The notes under the pieces: generated by a model | What the model saw: only the letters and a program-made list of their open reading frames with translations | What the model was told of the DNA's origin: nothing | Database searches by the model: none | Translations under genes and position numbers: made by a program | Shown here: positions 25,785-34,081 of the stretch, piece after piece | Layout of the letters: every line of letters starts with the position of its first letter | Position numbering within the stretch: position 1 is the first letter of the stretch | Assembly (NCBI RefSeq): GCF_000758625.1 | Contig: NZ_CP009283.1 | Span: forward strand, 6,090,001 to 6,154,000 | Direction of reading: 5' to 3' | DNA length: 64,000 nt | From: Paenibacillus sp. FSL R7-0273 | GTDB taxonomy: Bacteria > Bacillota > Bacilli > Paenibacillales > Paenibacillaceae

Positions 25785-26495
25785 TTAAATCGAAGGATTA
25801 TTTGACTGGTTCTGGTTCGCGTTGTCTTTCTGGTTCTGGTTCGCATTGTCTTTCTGGTTCTGGTTCGCATTGTCTTTCTGGTTGTGATTCTCTTTCTGGT
25901 TGTGATTCTCTTTCTGATTGTGGTTCTGTTTCTGATTATGCTGCCTGTTCTGGGAGTCCTTATAGCTCTTCTTGCCTTGTGCATCCTTGTTCCGGTGATT
26001 CCGGCTCTGATGCTCGCGTACAGGCCGCTCTTTACCTGAGCCTGCATGCTCTCTGCCGGCTCCCCCGTCCTTGTTACGGTCCGCAGCTCTGTTCGGGCCT
26101 TCACGGTGTACTCTGACCGTTGCCGCAGGTTCCGTCTGCTCCGGCTTGGAATCCTCCGCCGCCGCTGCGGGTTCAGAAACCTCTTTGATCAGAATATCCT
26201 TGTATTCCCCTTCTTTGGGCATTTCTTTCGATTTATGCAGCACAAAATACGCGCAGCCGAAGTTGCAGTATTCATTAATATAATCAACCATGCCGGAAAT
26301 CGCCGTATCACGGTTTACCTTGGGATGGTTATCCCGGAAAAACCCCTTCAGCCGCAGCTGGCTGTAGCCCCAGTCACCAATAATATAATCATAACGGTCC
26401 AGCACCTCGCTGTACCGCCCGCGGAATGCCTCCGGGTTCCAGCCGTCTTTATGGTCGAGCATCAGCTCGTAGCCTTTTCCACCTATAACGATCAA
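25785..26495 (-). CDS. yutD: YutD family protein with a long Asn/Gln-rich repeat tail
   Basis: A 236-residue protein. Residues 1-105 are the YutD (DUF1027) domain: KGYELMLDHKDGWNPEAFRG, the YSEVLDRYDYIIGDWGYSQL block and YCNFGCAYFVLH. From about residue 110 it becomes low complexity, ending in tandem NHNQKE (x3) and DNANQNQK (x3) repeats that ordinary YutD proteins lack. The domain function is unknown. The start is TTG at 26495; a stop lies six codons upstream in frame, so it is the only sensible start. Divergent from lytH. Confidence 0.85.
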   Translation of the reverse strand: MIVIGGKGYELMLDHKDGWNPEAFRGRYSEVLDRYDYIIGDWGYSQLRLKGFFRDNHPKVNRDTAISGMVDYINEYCNFGCAYFVLHKSKEMPKEGEYKDILIKEVSEPAAAAEDSKPEQTEPAATVRVHREGPNRAADRNKDGGAGREHAGSGKERPVREHQSRNHRNKDAQGKKSYKDSQNRQHNQKQNHNQKENHNQKENHNQKDNANQNQKDNANQNQKDNANQNQSNNPSI

Positions 26496-26726
26496 GCGCG
26501 TGTCGCCTGCCTTTCAACTGTAAAAGTTTCAACGTAGCCGTTGCCTCATATTATAGCATGTGCAATGGGCGATTGCCTGTTTTTGTGAAATTTGCCTGCA
26601 CGGATTTCTCTGAGGCTTACTGGTACCTTTAGACAGATGCGGATAAAATGCAGCACTTTGCCTCACTCTATAACAAAAGCATCCGGCAGCTCTTGCTGAG
26701 CTGATTGTATACAGGAGGTAGTTATC

Positions 26727-27761
26727 ATGCTGGCCCTGCGCAAAAGAAAAGCAACTTGGAGAACCGTGCTGTGCCTTGCCGCAGCCCTTATGCTGTGCAG
26801 TGCAGACCGGGCAGCCGCCTCTGCCGCCGGCAAAGCGGACCCGCTGGCTGCACGGAAGGAACTATATGAACAGATGAGCGCGGCCACCGGCATTCCCTGG
26901 TTCCGCTTCGCCGCGATTGACCAGTACGAGCGGACCATCGCCAAAAAGAAGTCCGCCAAGGAAGCCCCGGACTCCTCACGCATTACCGGTATCAGCATCC
27001 CTGCCCCGGTATGGGCCGGGCCGCTGAACCCGGATCAGGCAGACACCTCGCCGGAGTCGATTTCCTTTTTTGGCGGGATGGGCTACGACGGCTCCGGGGA
27101 CGGCAATGCCGATCCGGACAATGATGCCGACCTGCTCTACAGCATGGCCAGGCATCTGCTGAAATACGGGACCTCCGCAAGTGACTTCAGTATCGGCATC
27201 TGGGAGTACTATCATAACGGCCGTGCCGCGCAGCGGGTTAACCAGTTTGCCAGGCTGTACGAGCATTTCGGGCGGCTTGACCTGTCCGGCAGCGCCTTTC
27301 CGCTGCCCATCGGCAACTCCTATGCCTACCGCAGCACCTGGGGAACCGGCCGGAGCTGGGGAGGCGCACGTATCCATGAAGGGACAGATCTTTTTGCCCC
27401 CCACGGTATGCCTGTACGCAGCACCTGCTTCGGGATTGTCGAGACGAAGGGCTGGAACCGCTACGGCGGCTGGCGGATCGGCATCCGTGATATCGAAAAC
27501 CGCTACCACTACTATGCGCATTTATCCGGCTACGACAAATCTGTTGCCCGCGGGGATATTGTAACGCCGGGTCAAATCGTCGGCTGGGTCGGCAGTTCGG
27601 GCTACGGCAGTCCTGGTACCCAGGGCAAGTTCCCTCCGCATCTGCATTACGGCATCTACCGTGACCGCGGTATTACAGAATGGGCCTTTGACCCGTATCC
27701 GCTGCTGAAGCAGTGGGAGAATCAGGAATACCGCGCCCGGAAAAACAAGAAAAGCAGATAG
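26727..27761 (+). CDS. lytH: M23 family peptidase, LytH-like (spore cortex L-Ala-D-Glu endopeptidase)
   Basis: A 344-residue exported protein: N-terminal hydrophobic segment (residues 11-33), an intermediate domain opening with GIPWFRFAAIDQYERT, and an M23 (LytM) domain with zinc ligands His217 and Asp221 (HEGTD), and catalytic His265 (YYAHL) and HLH at 305-307. LytH of B. subtilis trims cortex peptides to single L-alanine. The shared GIPW...AIDQYER region and the yutD neighbour support this name over a generic endopeptidase; the assignment is from memory. The start is ATG at 26727 after AGGAGG. Convergent with the GH13 gene, three bases apart. Confidence 0.8.
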   Translation: MLALRKRKATWRTVLCLAAALMLCSADRAAASAAGKADPLAARKELYEQMSAATGIPWFRFAAIDQYERTIAKKKSAKEAPDSSRITGISIPAPVWAGPLNPDQADTSPESISFFGGMGYDGSGDGNADPDNDADLLYSMARHLLKYGTSASDFSIGIWEYYHNGRAAQRVNQFARLYEHFGRLDLSGSAFPLPIGNSYAYRSTWGTGRSWGGARIHEGTDLFAPHGMPVRSTCFGIVETKGWNRYGGWRIGIRDIENRYHYYAHLSGYDKSVARGDIVTPGQIVGWVGSSGYGSPGTQGKFPPHLHYGIYRDRGITEWAFDPYPLLKQWENQEYRARKNKKSR

Positions 27762-27764
27762 CCG

Positions 27765-29465
27765 TCAATACAGCAACATACAGCCGAACGGTTCAAGCTC
27801 TACAACTATTTTTTCGTTGTTGCGGATTGTCAGTCCGCTGAGCAGCTCGGTCAGCACGTTTTTATCACTGCGGATGCTGCTCAGCTCAAGCTGATAGGCA
27901 TTCGGTGAATGATTGATCAGCACAGCGATTTTATCCTGCTCCCAGCGGCGCATGTACCCTATGACACTTCGGGCTTCATCGGTGAACCATGGGCGGAATG
28001 CGCCCTTTTGCAGGATAATATGCTGTTTTCTCAAGGCTATAAGTTTTCTGTACCATTCATACAGCTCTTTATTCTGGTCCTCAGCCTTCCACAGCATCGG
28101 CTTTCGGCAGTGCGGGTCCGTCGCGCCCTCCATGCCAATCTCATCACCGTAATAGATCATGGGGATACCGATATAGGTCATCTGGAAAAAGACAGCCTGC
28201 TTCATCCGGGCCAGCGCTGTTCCCTGCTTGTCCCAGCCGCGCCCGTTCTCCTTGCAGGCGGTCAAAAAACGTTCAGTATCATGGCTGCCGAGCAGCTGGA
28301 ACATAGCCGAGTTGGCCTGGTCATTGTACAGCGCCTCTATATGCAGCAGCTGCTCCATAAAACGTGCCGGTCCTGCCGACTGCAGCGCAAAAAACTCCAG
28401 CACCGCCTCCCGCAGCACATAATTCATTCCGCCGTCAAACTGGTCGCCTCTCAGCCACTGGCCTGATGCATGCATGATCTCCCCGATCAGCAGCAGCTCG
28501 GGAAATTCTGCCTTCAGCTCTCGGCGCAGCCGGGTCCAAAACTGCGGGTCTACCTCATTGGCCACATCGAGCCTCCAGCCGTCGATTCCTGCTTCACGCA
28601 CCCAATGCCTGGCGACAGCAAGCATATAATCTGCAGTCTCCGGATTGTTCATATTCAGCTTGGGCATATGCGCTTCCGCTCTGGCAAAGGTTTCATAGGT
28701 CGGTTCCGGGTGCTGGCTGACCGGATAAGAGCGGATGAAGAACCAGTCCTTATACCGCGAAGTCTCCCCCTTGTCCAGCACATCCCTGAATGCAAAAAAT
28801 GTATCCCCGGAATGATTGAACACCGCATCCAGCAGCACCCGGATACCATGCCGGTGGGCTTCGTCTACAAGCTTTTTCAAATCGTCTGCAGTGCCGAAAT
28901 CGGGATCAATCCGGTAATAATCGGAGGTATTATATTTATGCCCGGACGGTGATTCAAAAATCGGCGTCATATAGATTACGGTAACGCCCAGCTCCTGAAG
29001 ATAAGGGATTCTGTCAGTAATACCCTGCAGGTTCCCCTGATTATAGCTGCTCGGATAAATCTGGTATACAACCGCTCCGCTGCTCCATGCCGGCAGCGCC
29101 AGCGCTTCCGGCCGGTGTACATAGGCATATTGAAAGGCCCCGGCATGCTCACGGTTCCCGGCCATGCCCCTCTCTCCATACCATGCATAATCTCCCGCCG
29201 GATTGGCCGCATAGAATATGTAACGGCATCTGCCGGTTGCGGTCTGGATAACCGCCTCATGAATCTCATAAACGCCTGCTGCGCCAATCTTCTCCATCGG
29301 CAGCGGCTGCTCCTTTCCGGGTGATTCGTAACGGTCGGAATGGATGACGGTGCAGCACAGCTGCTCGCCGGCAGGTACGAACAGGCGCAGCTTCAGCGCC
29401 CCTTGTCCGGCGGGAAAGGCAAACGGATCTTCAGCAGTATGATGGAAGAACCAGCGTGTCGGCAT
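27765..29465 (-). CDS. GH13 alpha-glycosidase (neopullulanase/cyclomaltodextrinase type)
   Basis: A 566-residue enzyme without signal peptide, so cytoplasmic. An N-terminal CBM34-like beta domain (about 1-120, with PAGEQLCCTVIHSDR) precedes a (beta/alpha)8 barrel with the four GH13 regions: LLDAVFNHSG, GWRLDVANE (nucleophile Asp300), LLIGEIMH (acid Glu329) and LLGSHDTERF (Asp396), and a C-terminal beta domain. It would hydrolyse imported maltodextrins or cyclodextrins. ATG at 29465 with GAGGAG upstream. A LacI-type palindrome lies 99 bases upstream, so sugar-dependent repression is likely. No sugar transporter is adjacent. Confidence 0.9.
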   Translation of the reverse strand: MPTRWFFHHTAEDPFAFPAGQGALKLRLFVPAGEQLCCTVIHSDRYESPGKEQPLPMEKIGAAGVYEIHEAVIQTATGRCRYIFYAANPAGDYAWYGERGMAGNREHAGAFQYAYVHRPEALALPAWSSGAVVYQIYPSSYNQGNLQGITDRIPYLQELGVTVIYMTPIFESPSGHKYNTSDYYRIDPDFGTADDLKKLVDEAHRHGIRVLLDAVFNHSGDTFFAFRDVLDKGETSRYKDWFFIRSYPVSQHPEPTYETFARAEAHMPKLNMNNPETADYMLAVARHWVREAGIDGWRLDVANEVDPQFWTRLRRELKAEFPELLLIGEIMHASGQWLRGDQFDGGMNYVLREAVLEFFALQSAGPARFMEQLLHIEALYNDQANSAMFQLLGSHDTERFLTACKENGRGWDKQGTALARMKQAVFFQMTYIGIPMIYYGDEIGMEGATDPHCRKPMLWKAEDQNKELYEWYRKLIALRKQHIILQKGAFRPWFTDEARSVIGYMRRWEQDKIAVLINHSPNAYQLELSSIRSDKNVLTELLSGLTIRNNEKIVVELEPFGCMLLY

Positions 29466-29563
29466 ATTTTACAGTCTCCTCATTAGGTAAAATCGTCCGG
29501 ATTCCCGGGGCGGATGCAGCTCTTTTGCTGAATGTAAGTGATTATCGGCTTATTTTCGCCAGG

Positions 29564-29575
29564 GAAACCGGTTTC
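29564..29575. promoter_or_regulatory. LacI/GalR-type operator-like palindrome upstream of the GH13 gene
   Basis: GAAACCGGTTTC is a perfect 12-bp palindrome with the central CG of LacI-family and cre-like sites, extended by matching A/T and G/C pairs outside one mismatch. It lies between the divergent-looking start region of the GH13 gene and the 3' end of the hydrolase gene. Confidence 0.6.
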
Positions 29576-29631
29576 TCTAATTTGAAATTACCATCTGCTG
29601 TATACGTTGTCAATTCCCTTCAGCCGCAGAC

Positions 29632-30300
29632 TCATAAAGTCTCCGCTTGTTTGATGAAATGCAGCACCTTCTGCAGTACCCGTGCCTGATCGCTGCAGTG
29701 GCAGACCATATGGCCGCTTTTTTCCACCATCAGCACCTGCTTTTGTCCGGATGGAATCGTCTGTTCCAGAAAGCCTGCGCTTTTGGTTTTGACGAGGTGG
29801 TCTCTTGTGCCCTGCACAATCAGGGTCGGCGCTGTAATCTGCGGATAAATATCAAAGCTCTCACGGACGAGGCGCTGGAATTCCCGTGTGGCTTTTGGCG
29901 GCGTAGAGCCGAATTTGCTGAGATAATTTCTGAGCATAGCCGGGCTGCCCAGTGTTCTCACAATCTCCAGCGGATTTAGCGGGAAGACGGGAGCTGACAG
30001 CAGGGTAAGCGACTTGACGACCGGACGGTACTGCACAGACAAATGGGAGGCAATCAGCGCTCCTGTGGAAAATCCGATCAGATGCACAGCCTCCTGCTCC
30101 TCCAGCAGCTTGTTCAGCTCATGCTCGGCGCTCTCCAGCCAGCGGTATCTGTCAGATTGCCTGAGCTCCCGCCTGCCGCCCCCATGGCCTGCAAGCGTGA
30201 AGGTTCTGGAACGGTATTGATGCTGCTCCATGTATCGGGACAACGGAGAAATCTCATGCTCGCCGCCGGTAAAGCCGTGGATAAACAAACAGCTGTCCAT
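29632..30300 (-). CDS. Alpha/beta hydrolase (carboxylesterase/monoacylglycerol lipase type)
   Basis: A 222-residue hydrolase beginning MDSCLFIHGFTGGEHEISPL (HGFTGG oxyanion region). The nucleophile elbow is GFSTG near residue 95, the acid is in GTRDHLV, and the His is in KSGHMVCHC. Size and order match the B. subtilis Est/YvaK and thermophile Est30 group, which hydrolyse short-chain esters in the cytoplasm. The frame is open to 30570, but GAGG before the ATG at 30300 and the usual family N terminus set the start. It lies downstream of the two MPN-type small genes on the same strand with a gap of nearly 190 bases. Confidence 0.88.
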   Translation of the reverse strand: MDSCLFIHGFTGGEHEISPLSRYMEQHQYRSRTFTLAGHGGGRRELRQSDRYRWLESAEHELNKLLEEQEAVHLIGFSTGALIASHLSVQYRPVVKSLTLLSAPVFPLNPLEIVRTLGSPAMLRNYLSKFGSTPPKATREFQRLVRESFDIYPQITAPTLIVQGTRDHLVKTKSAGFLEQTIPSGQKQVLMVEKSGHMVCHCSDQARVLQKVLHFIKQAETL

Positions 30301-30488
30301 AACAGACCTCTTTTCCTCTGGAAATATACAGCATATGATGCGCATACCTACATTGTATCCAATACATGCAAAATAAGCCTTAACGGAGTAATCGTCAAGG
30401 CCGGAGGATTTAATTTCTGGCTGGAGTGCCGCAGTGAACGCACCGGACATACCGCTAAAAACTTGGCAGCTCTTACGCCGGAGACAGC

Positions 30489-31070
30489 TCAGCGCTCCCA
30501 CCACGTCAGGCTTAACGCGGAAGTAATGACCAGGCCGATCGCAGAGCTGGATGAGGTTACGTTGGCACACAGTGAGCTGCCGGGAGGGACAATAATACTT
30601 CCGGTAAAGGATTGGGTAAAGCTGCCCGGCGCCAGCTGGTAGCTGTTCAGCACTGTTCCGCCGCTGATTGCAGACGTAGAGGACTGCACCGTCATGCCGC
30701 TGGATGCGGCACTGGCCAGATTATTATTCACCGCAGGCAGGGCTGCAGGCGAGGTTAAGGTTCCGCCTCTTACGATCGTAAACGTGCCGGACATGTTGGA
30801 CAGCAGGGAAGAGCCCCCGATGCTGCCGGTAATCCGCGAAATGTAGACCGTTCTGCCGCTGCCAGCCGGATTGTTAATCCGGACCGAGATAATGGCCGAG
30901 ATCAGACTGAGAACTACTGTAGCGCTGGCGGAAGCATTGGTTGAGAACAGGACTGCGCTTTCTGATGCGCCCAGCTCGGGGGGAGCCGTAATATCCGGCG
31001 ACCGGAAGGTATTGGTCATTTCCACAAAAAGCGGCTGATCATTGTCATTGAACACATAATGGTTAGGCAC
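30489..31070 (-). CDS. MPN-type Ser/Thr-rich surface-protein candidate, paralogue 1
   Basis: A 193-residue protein with no signal peptide: MPNHYVFNDNDQPLF at the N terminus, an RINNPAGSGRTVYISRIT block at about residue 67, and a Ser/Thr/Ala/Gly-rich beta-like C-terminal half ending LTWWER. It is clearly related to the next gene upstream (31092-31628), sharing NPAGSGRT(V/A)YISR and the closing WWE. I cannot name its family with certainty; something like the DUF6143 group is possible. The start is GTG with GGGAGG at eight bases. A 21-base gap to its paralogue indicates an operon. With the divergent repeat protein it probably belongs to a (spore) surface layer. Confidence 0.7.
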   Translation of the reverse strand: MPNHYVFNDNDQPLFVEMTNTFRSPDITAPPELGASESAVLFSTNASASATVVLSLISAIISVRINNPAGSGRTVYISRITGSIGGSSLLSNMSGTFTIVRGGTLTSPAALPAVNNNLASAASSGMTVQSSTSAISGGTVLNSYQLAPGSFTQSFTGSIIVPPGSSLCANVTSSSSAIGLVITSALSLTWWER

Positions 31071-31091
31071 TGGAATACCTCCCTTCCCGCT

Positions 31092-31628
31092 TTAATATTC
31101 CCACCAGTTGATCGAGCCGGTTGCAGCTGAGCTTCCTGAGGCAATGGTGATGGAGACCGTCAGGGAGCTGTTCGGGGGGATGACAATCCGCCCGTTAAAA
31201 TCGACAATGACCGGACCTGCCGCCAGCAGCAGCGAGGCCAGGGTGGCCGGTGAGCCGGTTGGTGCTGCAGTGGAGGTGCGGGCCGTCATCACACTCGTTA
31301 CACTGCTTCCAAAATTAAAATTAACCGGTGTCCCCGTTGCGCCCGTTACTGTTGCGTTGCGCAGCAGCGACAATGTTACTGCAGCCGTTGCCGAGCTTGC
31401 GGTTACGCGTGATATATAGGCCGTGCGTCCGCTGCCCGCGGGATTAAACAGCTGAATCACGAGCGGAGCAGCTGTCGTTACTGTAGAAGCAAACGGAATG
31501 GAGAACAGCAGGCCGGACATGGCCGCATCGGATTCCGGGAAGGAATCGATTGCCGGAGCAATAAAGGTGTTGACCTGTTCCGTAAATAGTGGCTGGCTGC
31601 TCTGGTTAAAAACAGCATCGTTCGGCAT
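31092..31628 (-). CDS. MPN-type Ser/Thr-rich surface-protein candidate, paralogue 2
   Basis: A 178-residue protein: MPNDAVFNQSSQPLFTEQVN, the LFNPAGSGRTAYISRVT block at about residue 70, then Ala/Thr/Ser-rich beta-like sequence ending SINWWEY. Close kin of the gene downstream (30489-31070), presumably from tandem duplication. There is no signal peptide or membrane segment, as in spore-coat or exosporium proteins made in the mother cell. Starts ATG at 31628 after GGCGGGAGA. It is divergent from the 20-repeat protein gene, sharing a 284-base intergenic region. Function not known. Confidence 0.7.
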   Translation of the reverse strand: MPNDAVFNQSSQPLFTEQVNTFIAPAIDSFPESDAAMSGLLFSIPFASTVTTAAPLVIQLFNPAGSGRTAYISRVTASSATAAVTLSLLRNATVTGATGTPVNFNFGSSVTSVMTARTSTAAPTGSPATLASLLLAAGPVIVDFNGRIVIPPNSSLTVSITIASGSSAATGSINWWEY

Positions 31629-31833
31629 TCTCCCGCCTCTCCCCTCTTTCTAGCATACTTTCATTTTATGCTGCCGGCGGCCGCAGGTTGTTTGGAAATC
31701 TGCGTATTTTTGCTTCCATTGCCCAAACATCCTCTTGTCATTGCCATATATTAATATCACACCATTCGAATGGCTTATTTGCAGCCGTACAGGCTTTGCC
31801 GTGTATTCCATTACGCAGAGACCTATTGTGTTC

Positions 31834-31862
31834 AAGACCCAGACGACGGTTTGGGTCTTTTG
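31834..31862 (+). terminator. Terminator-like hairpin in the leader of the repeat-protein gene
   Basis: AAGACCCA (31834-31841) pairs with TGGGTCTT (31852-31859), followed by TT. It lies only about 50 bases before the start of the 671-residue repeat protein, with no plus-strand gene upstream for it to terminate. It may be an attenuator or protect against read-through. Confidence 0.5.
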
Positions 31863-31912
31863 CCCGAGCAGGTCCTGTATTTTTCTATTCTATGAAGAAA
31901 GGGTGAACCATT

Positions 31913-33928
31913 GTGCCAAATTATAGCTCGTTTCAATCCAACCCGGACAATCTGCGCACGCTCATTTTTGGCCGGGACCCGTCCACCTTAAACGACCTCC
32001 CGCTGACAACCGATCCCAGCGGTAACCTGACCACCGTCATCCTGGGCGGAACCATTACCAGCGTTCTCGGGGCCACCATTACCGCCGGTACACTGTCCTC
32101 CGCCGGTACAGTAACCAACATACTGAACGGTACCATTACCAGCGTGCTTGGCGCTACGATCACCGCCGGTACCTTATCCTCCGCCGGTACGGTAACGAAC
32201 CTGCTGAACGGTACGATTACTAGTGTTCTCGGAGCTACGATTACTGCCGGTACATTGTCCTCCGCCGGGACTGTTACCAACCTGCTGGATGGGACGATTA
32301 CTAGTGTGCTTGGGGCTACAATCACCGCCGGTACCTTATCCTCTGCCGGTACGGTAACGAACCTGCTGAACGGTACGATTACTAGTGTTCTCGGAGCTAC
32401 AATTACTGCCGGTACATTGTCCTCCGCCGGGACTGTTACCAACCTGCTGGATGGGACGATCACCAGCGTGCTTGGAGCTACGATCACTGCCGGTACGTTG
32501 TCCTCCGCCGGGACTGTTACCAACCTGCTGAACGGTACCATTACCAGCGTTCTTGGGGCTACCATTACTGCCGGTACGTTGTCCTCTGCCGGGACTGTTA
32601 CCAACCTGCTGGATGGGACGATTACCAGCGTGCTTGGGGCTACCATTACTGCCGGTACGTTGTCCTCTGCCGGGACTGTTACCAACCTGCTGGATGGTAC
32701 GATTACTAGCGTGCTTGGGGCTACCATTACTGCTGGTACGTTAACCAACCTGCTCGACGGTACCATCACCAGTGTGCTCGGGGCTACCATTACTGCCGGT
32801 ACGTTGTCCTCCGCCGGGACTGTTACCAACCTGCTGGATGGTACGATCACCAGTGTGCTCGGGGCTACGATCACAGCCGGTACGTTAACCAACCTGCTCG
32901 ACGGTACCATCACCAGTGTTCTCGGCGCTACCATTACTGCCGGTACATTATCCTCCGCCGGGACTGTAACCAACCTGCTGGATGGTACGATCACTAGCGT
33001 GCTTGGCGCTACGATTACTGCCGGTACGTTGTCCTCTGCCGGGACTGTTACCAACCTGCTGGATGGTACGATTACTAGCGTGCTTGGAGCCACCATCACT
33101 GCCGGTACGTTGTCCTCCGCCGGGACTGTTACCAACCTGCTGGATGGTACGATTACTAGCGTGCTTGGGGCTACCATTACTGCTGGTACATTATCCTCCG
33201 CCGGAACTGTTACCAACCTGCTGAATGGTACGATCACTAGCGTGCTTGGGGCTACAATTACCGCTGGTACGTTGTCCTCTGCCGGAACTGTTACCAACCT
33301 GCTGAACGGTACGATCACTAGCGTGCTTGGCGCTACCATTACCGCTGGTACCCTGTCCTCTGCCGGGACTGTAACCAACCTGCTGGATGGTACGATCACT
33401 AGCGTGCTTGGCGCTACGATTACTGCCGGTACGTTGTCCTCTGCTGGGACTGTAACCAACCTGCTGAACGGTACGATTACCAGTGTGCTTGGGGCTACGA
33501 TTACTGCCGGTACATTAACCAACCTGCTGAACGGTACGATCACCAGCGTGCTTGGCGCTACGATCACAGCCGGTACGTTAAGCAGTGTAACCTCGATCTC
33601 ACAGCGCAGCTTTATTGAGCAGGCCACGCTGGCAATTCCCACCGCTGATGCTTACACTCCGCTTCCCGCAAATACAACAAGCGTGCTTGGTACCTACTCC
33701 TACTTCGTGCTGAATACAGGGGCGAATCCGGTGAATACACGGGTTGAAATCAGCGCGGACGGAACGAATTATTTTGTTGATACCACCGGGGATAATCCGC
33801 TCCCTGCCGGTTCGGTAGATGTCATTGTGCCGGCACGGTTCCTCAAATACACCCGTCTTTCGTATCAATCAGCGACACCGGGGGCAGCTTCGGCAATTAA
33901 TGTCATTTTTGACGCCCAGGGAACGTAA
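31913..33928 (+). CDS. Thr/Ser-rich 20-repeat surface protein with DUF6385-like C-terminal domain
   Basis: A 671-residue protein. Residues 1-43 are a leader starting MPNYSSFQSNPDNLRTLIFG, with no signal peptide. Residues 44-558 are 20 near-identical repeats (consensus in halves: LLDGTITSVLGATIT then AGTLSSAGTVTN); the first is 26 residues, fifteen are 27, and numbers 9, 11, 19 and the last are cut at 21. Residues 559-671 form a beta-rich domain with VLNTGANPVNTRVEIS and RFLKYTRLSYQS, resembling DUF6385 as I remember it. The GT(I/V)T periodicity suggests a beta-solenoid or fibre; there is no Cys. Seven Thr per unit make it a likely O-glycosylation substrate for the GT2 enzymes downstream. GTG start with AAAGGGTGA upstream. 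Confidence 0.85.
   Translation: MPNYSSFQSNPDNLRTLIFGRDPSTLNDLPLTTDPSGNLTTVILGGTITSVLGATITAGTLSSAGTVTNILNGTITSVLGATITAGTLSSAGTVTNLLNGTITSVLGATITAGTLSSAGTVTNLLDGTITSVLGATITAGTLSSAGTVTNLLNGTITSVLGATITAGTLSSAGTVTNLLDGTITSVLGATITAGTLSSAGTVTNLLNGTITSVLGATITAGTLSSAGTVTNLLDGTITSVLGATITAGTLSSAGTVTNLLDGTITSVLGATITAGTLTNLLDGTITSVLGATITAGTLSSAGTVTNLLDGTITSVLGATITAGTLTNLLDGTITSVLGATITAGTLSSAGTVTNLLDGTITSVLGATITAGTLSSAGTVTNLLDGTITSVLGATITAGTLSSAGTVTNLLDGTITSVLGATITAGTLSSAGTVTNLLNGTITSVLGATITAGTLSSAGTVTNLLNGTITSVLGATITAGTLSSAGTVTNLLDGTITSVLGATITAGTLSSAGTVTNLLNGTITSVLGATITAGTLTNLLNGTITSVLGATITAGTLSSVTSISQRSFIEQATLAIPTADAYTPLPANTTSVLGTYSYFVLNTGANPVNTRVEISADGTNYFVDTTGDNPLPAGSVDVIVPARFLKYTRLSYQSATPGAASAINVIFDAQGT
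32042..33586 (+). repeat. Coding tandem array, 20 units of mostly 81 bases
   Basis: Units encode the 27-residue repeat of the surface protein; three internal short units lack exactly 18 bases (SSAGTV). Third codon positions vary freely between units (for example GGTACC, GGTACG, GGTACA) while the protein stays almost constant, with only Asp/Asn alternating at one site. Confidence 0.95.
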
Positions 33929-33956
33929 GCTATTCTTCTGTCATATCCTGTAGAGG

Positions 33957-33988
33957 CAAAGAGTGCATGGAAGGTCATGTGCTCTTTT
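33957..33988 (+). terminator. Possible terminator after the repeat-protein gene
   Basis: AAAGAGTGCATG and CATGTGCTCTTT pair with a two-base internal loop and are followed by TTCTTCC. It would separate the repeat protein from the glycosyltransferases, or allow partial read-through. Confidence 0.5.
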
Positions 33989-34081
33989 CTTCCTCTGGAT
34001 ACAGGGAGTAATACATATGCCGGTCAAAGCCGGCTGTCTGCTGCAGGATTGCTGAATGTGCCTGCAAGGAAGGAGCTCTTC

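Noticed and set aside
31933..33642. 569-codon antisense frame across the repeat array
   Set aside because: It is open only because the 81-base unit has no stop in that frame; the product is a mirror repeat with no ribosome binding site, while the plus frame has a leader, a C-terminal domain and a start site.
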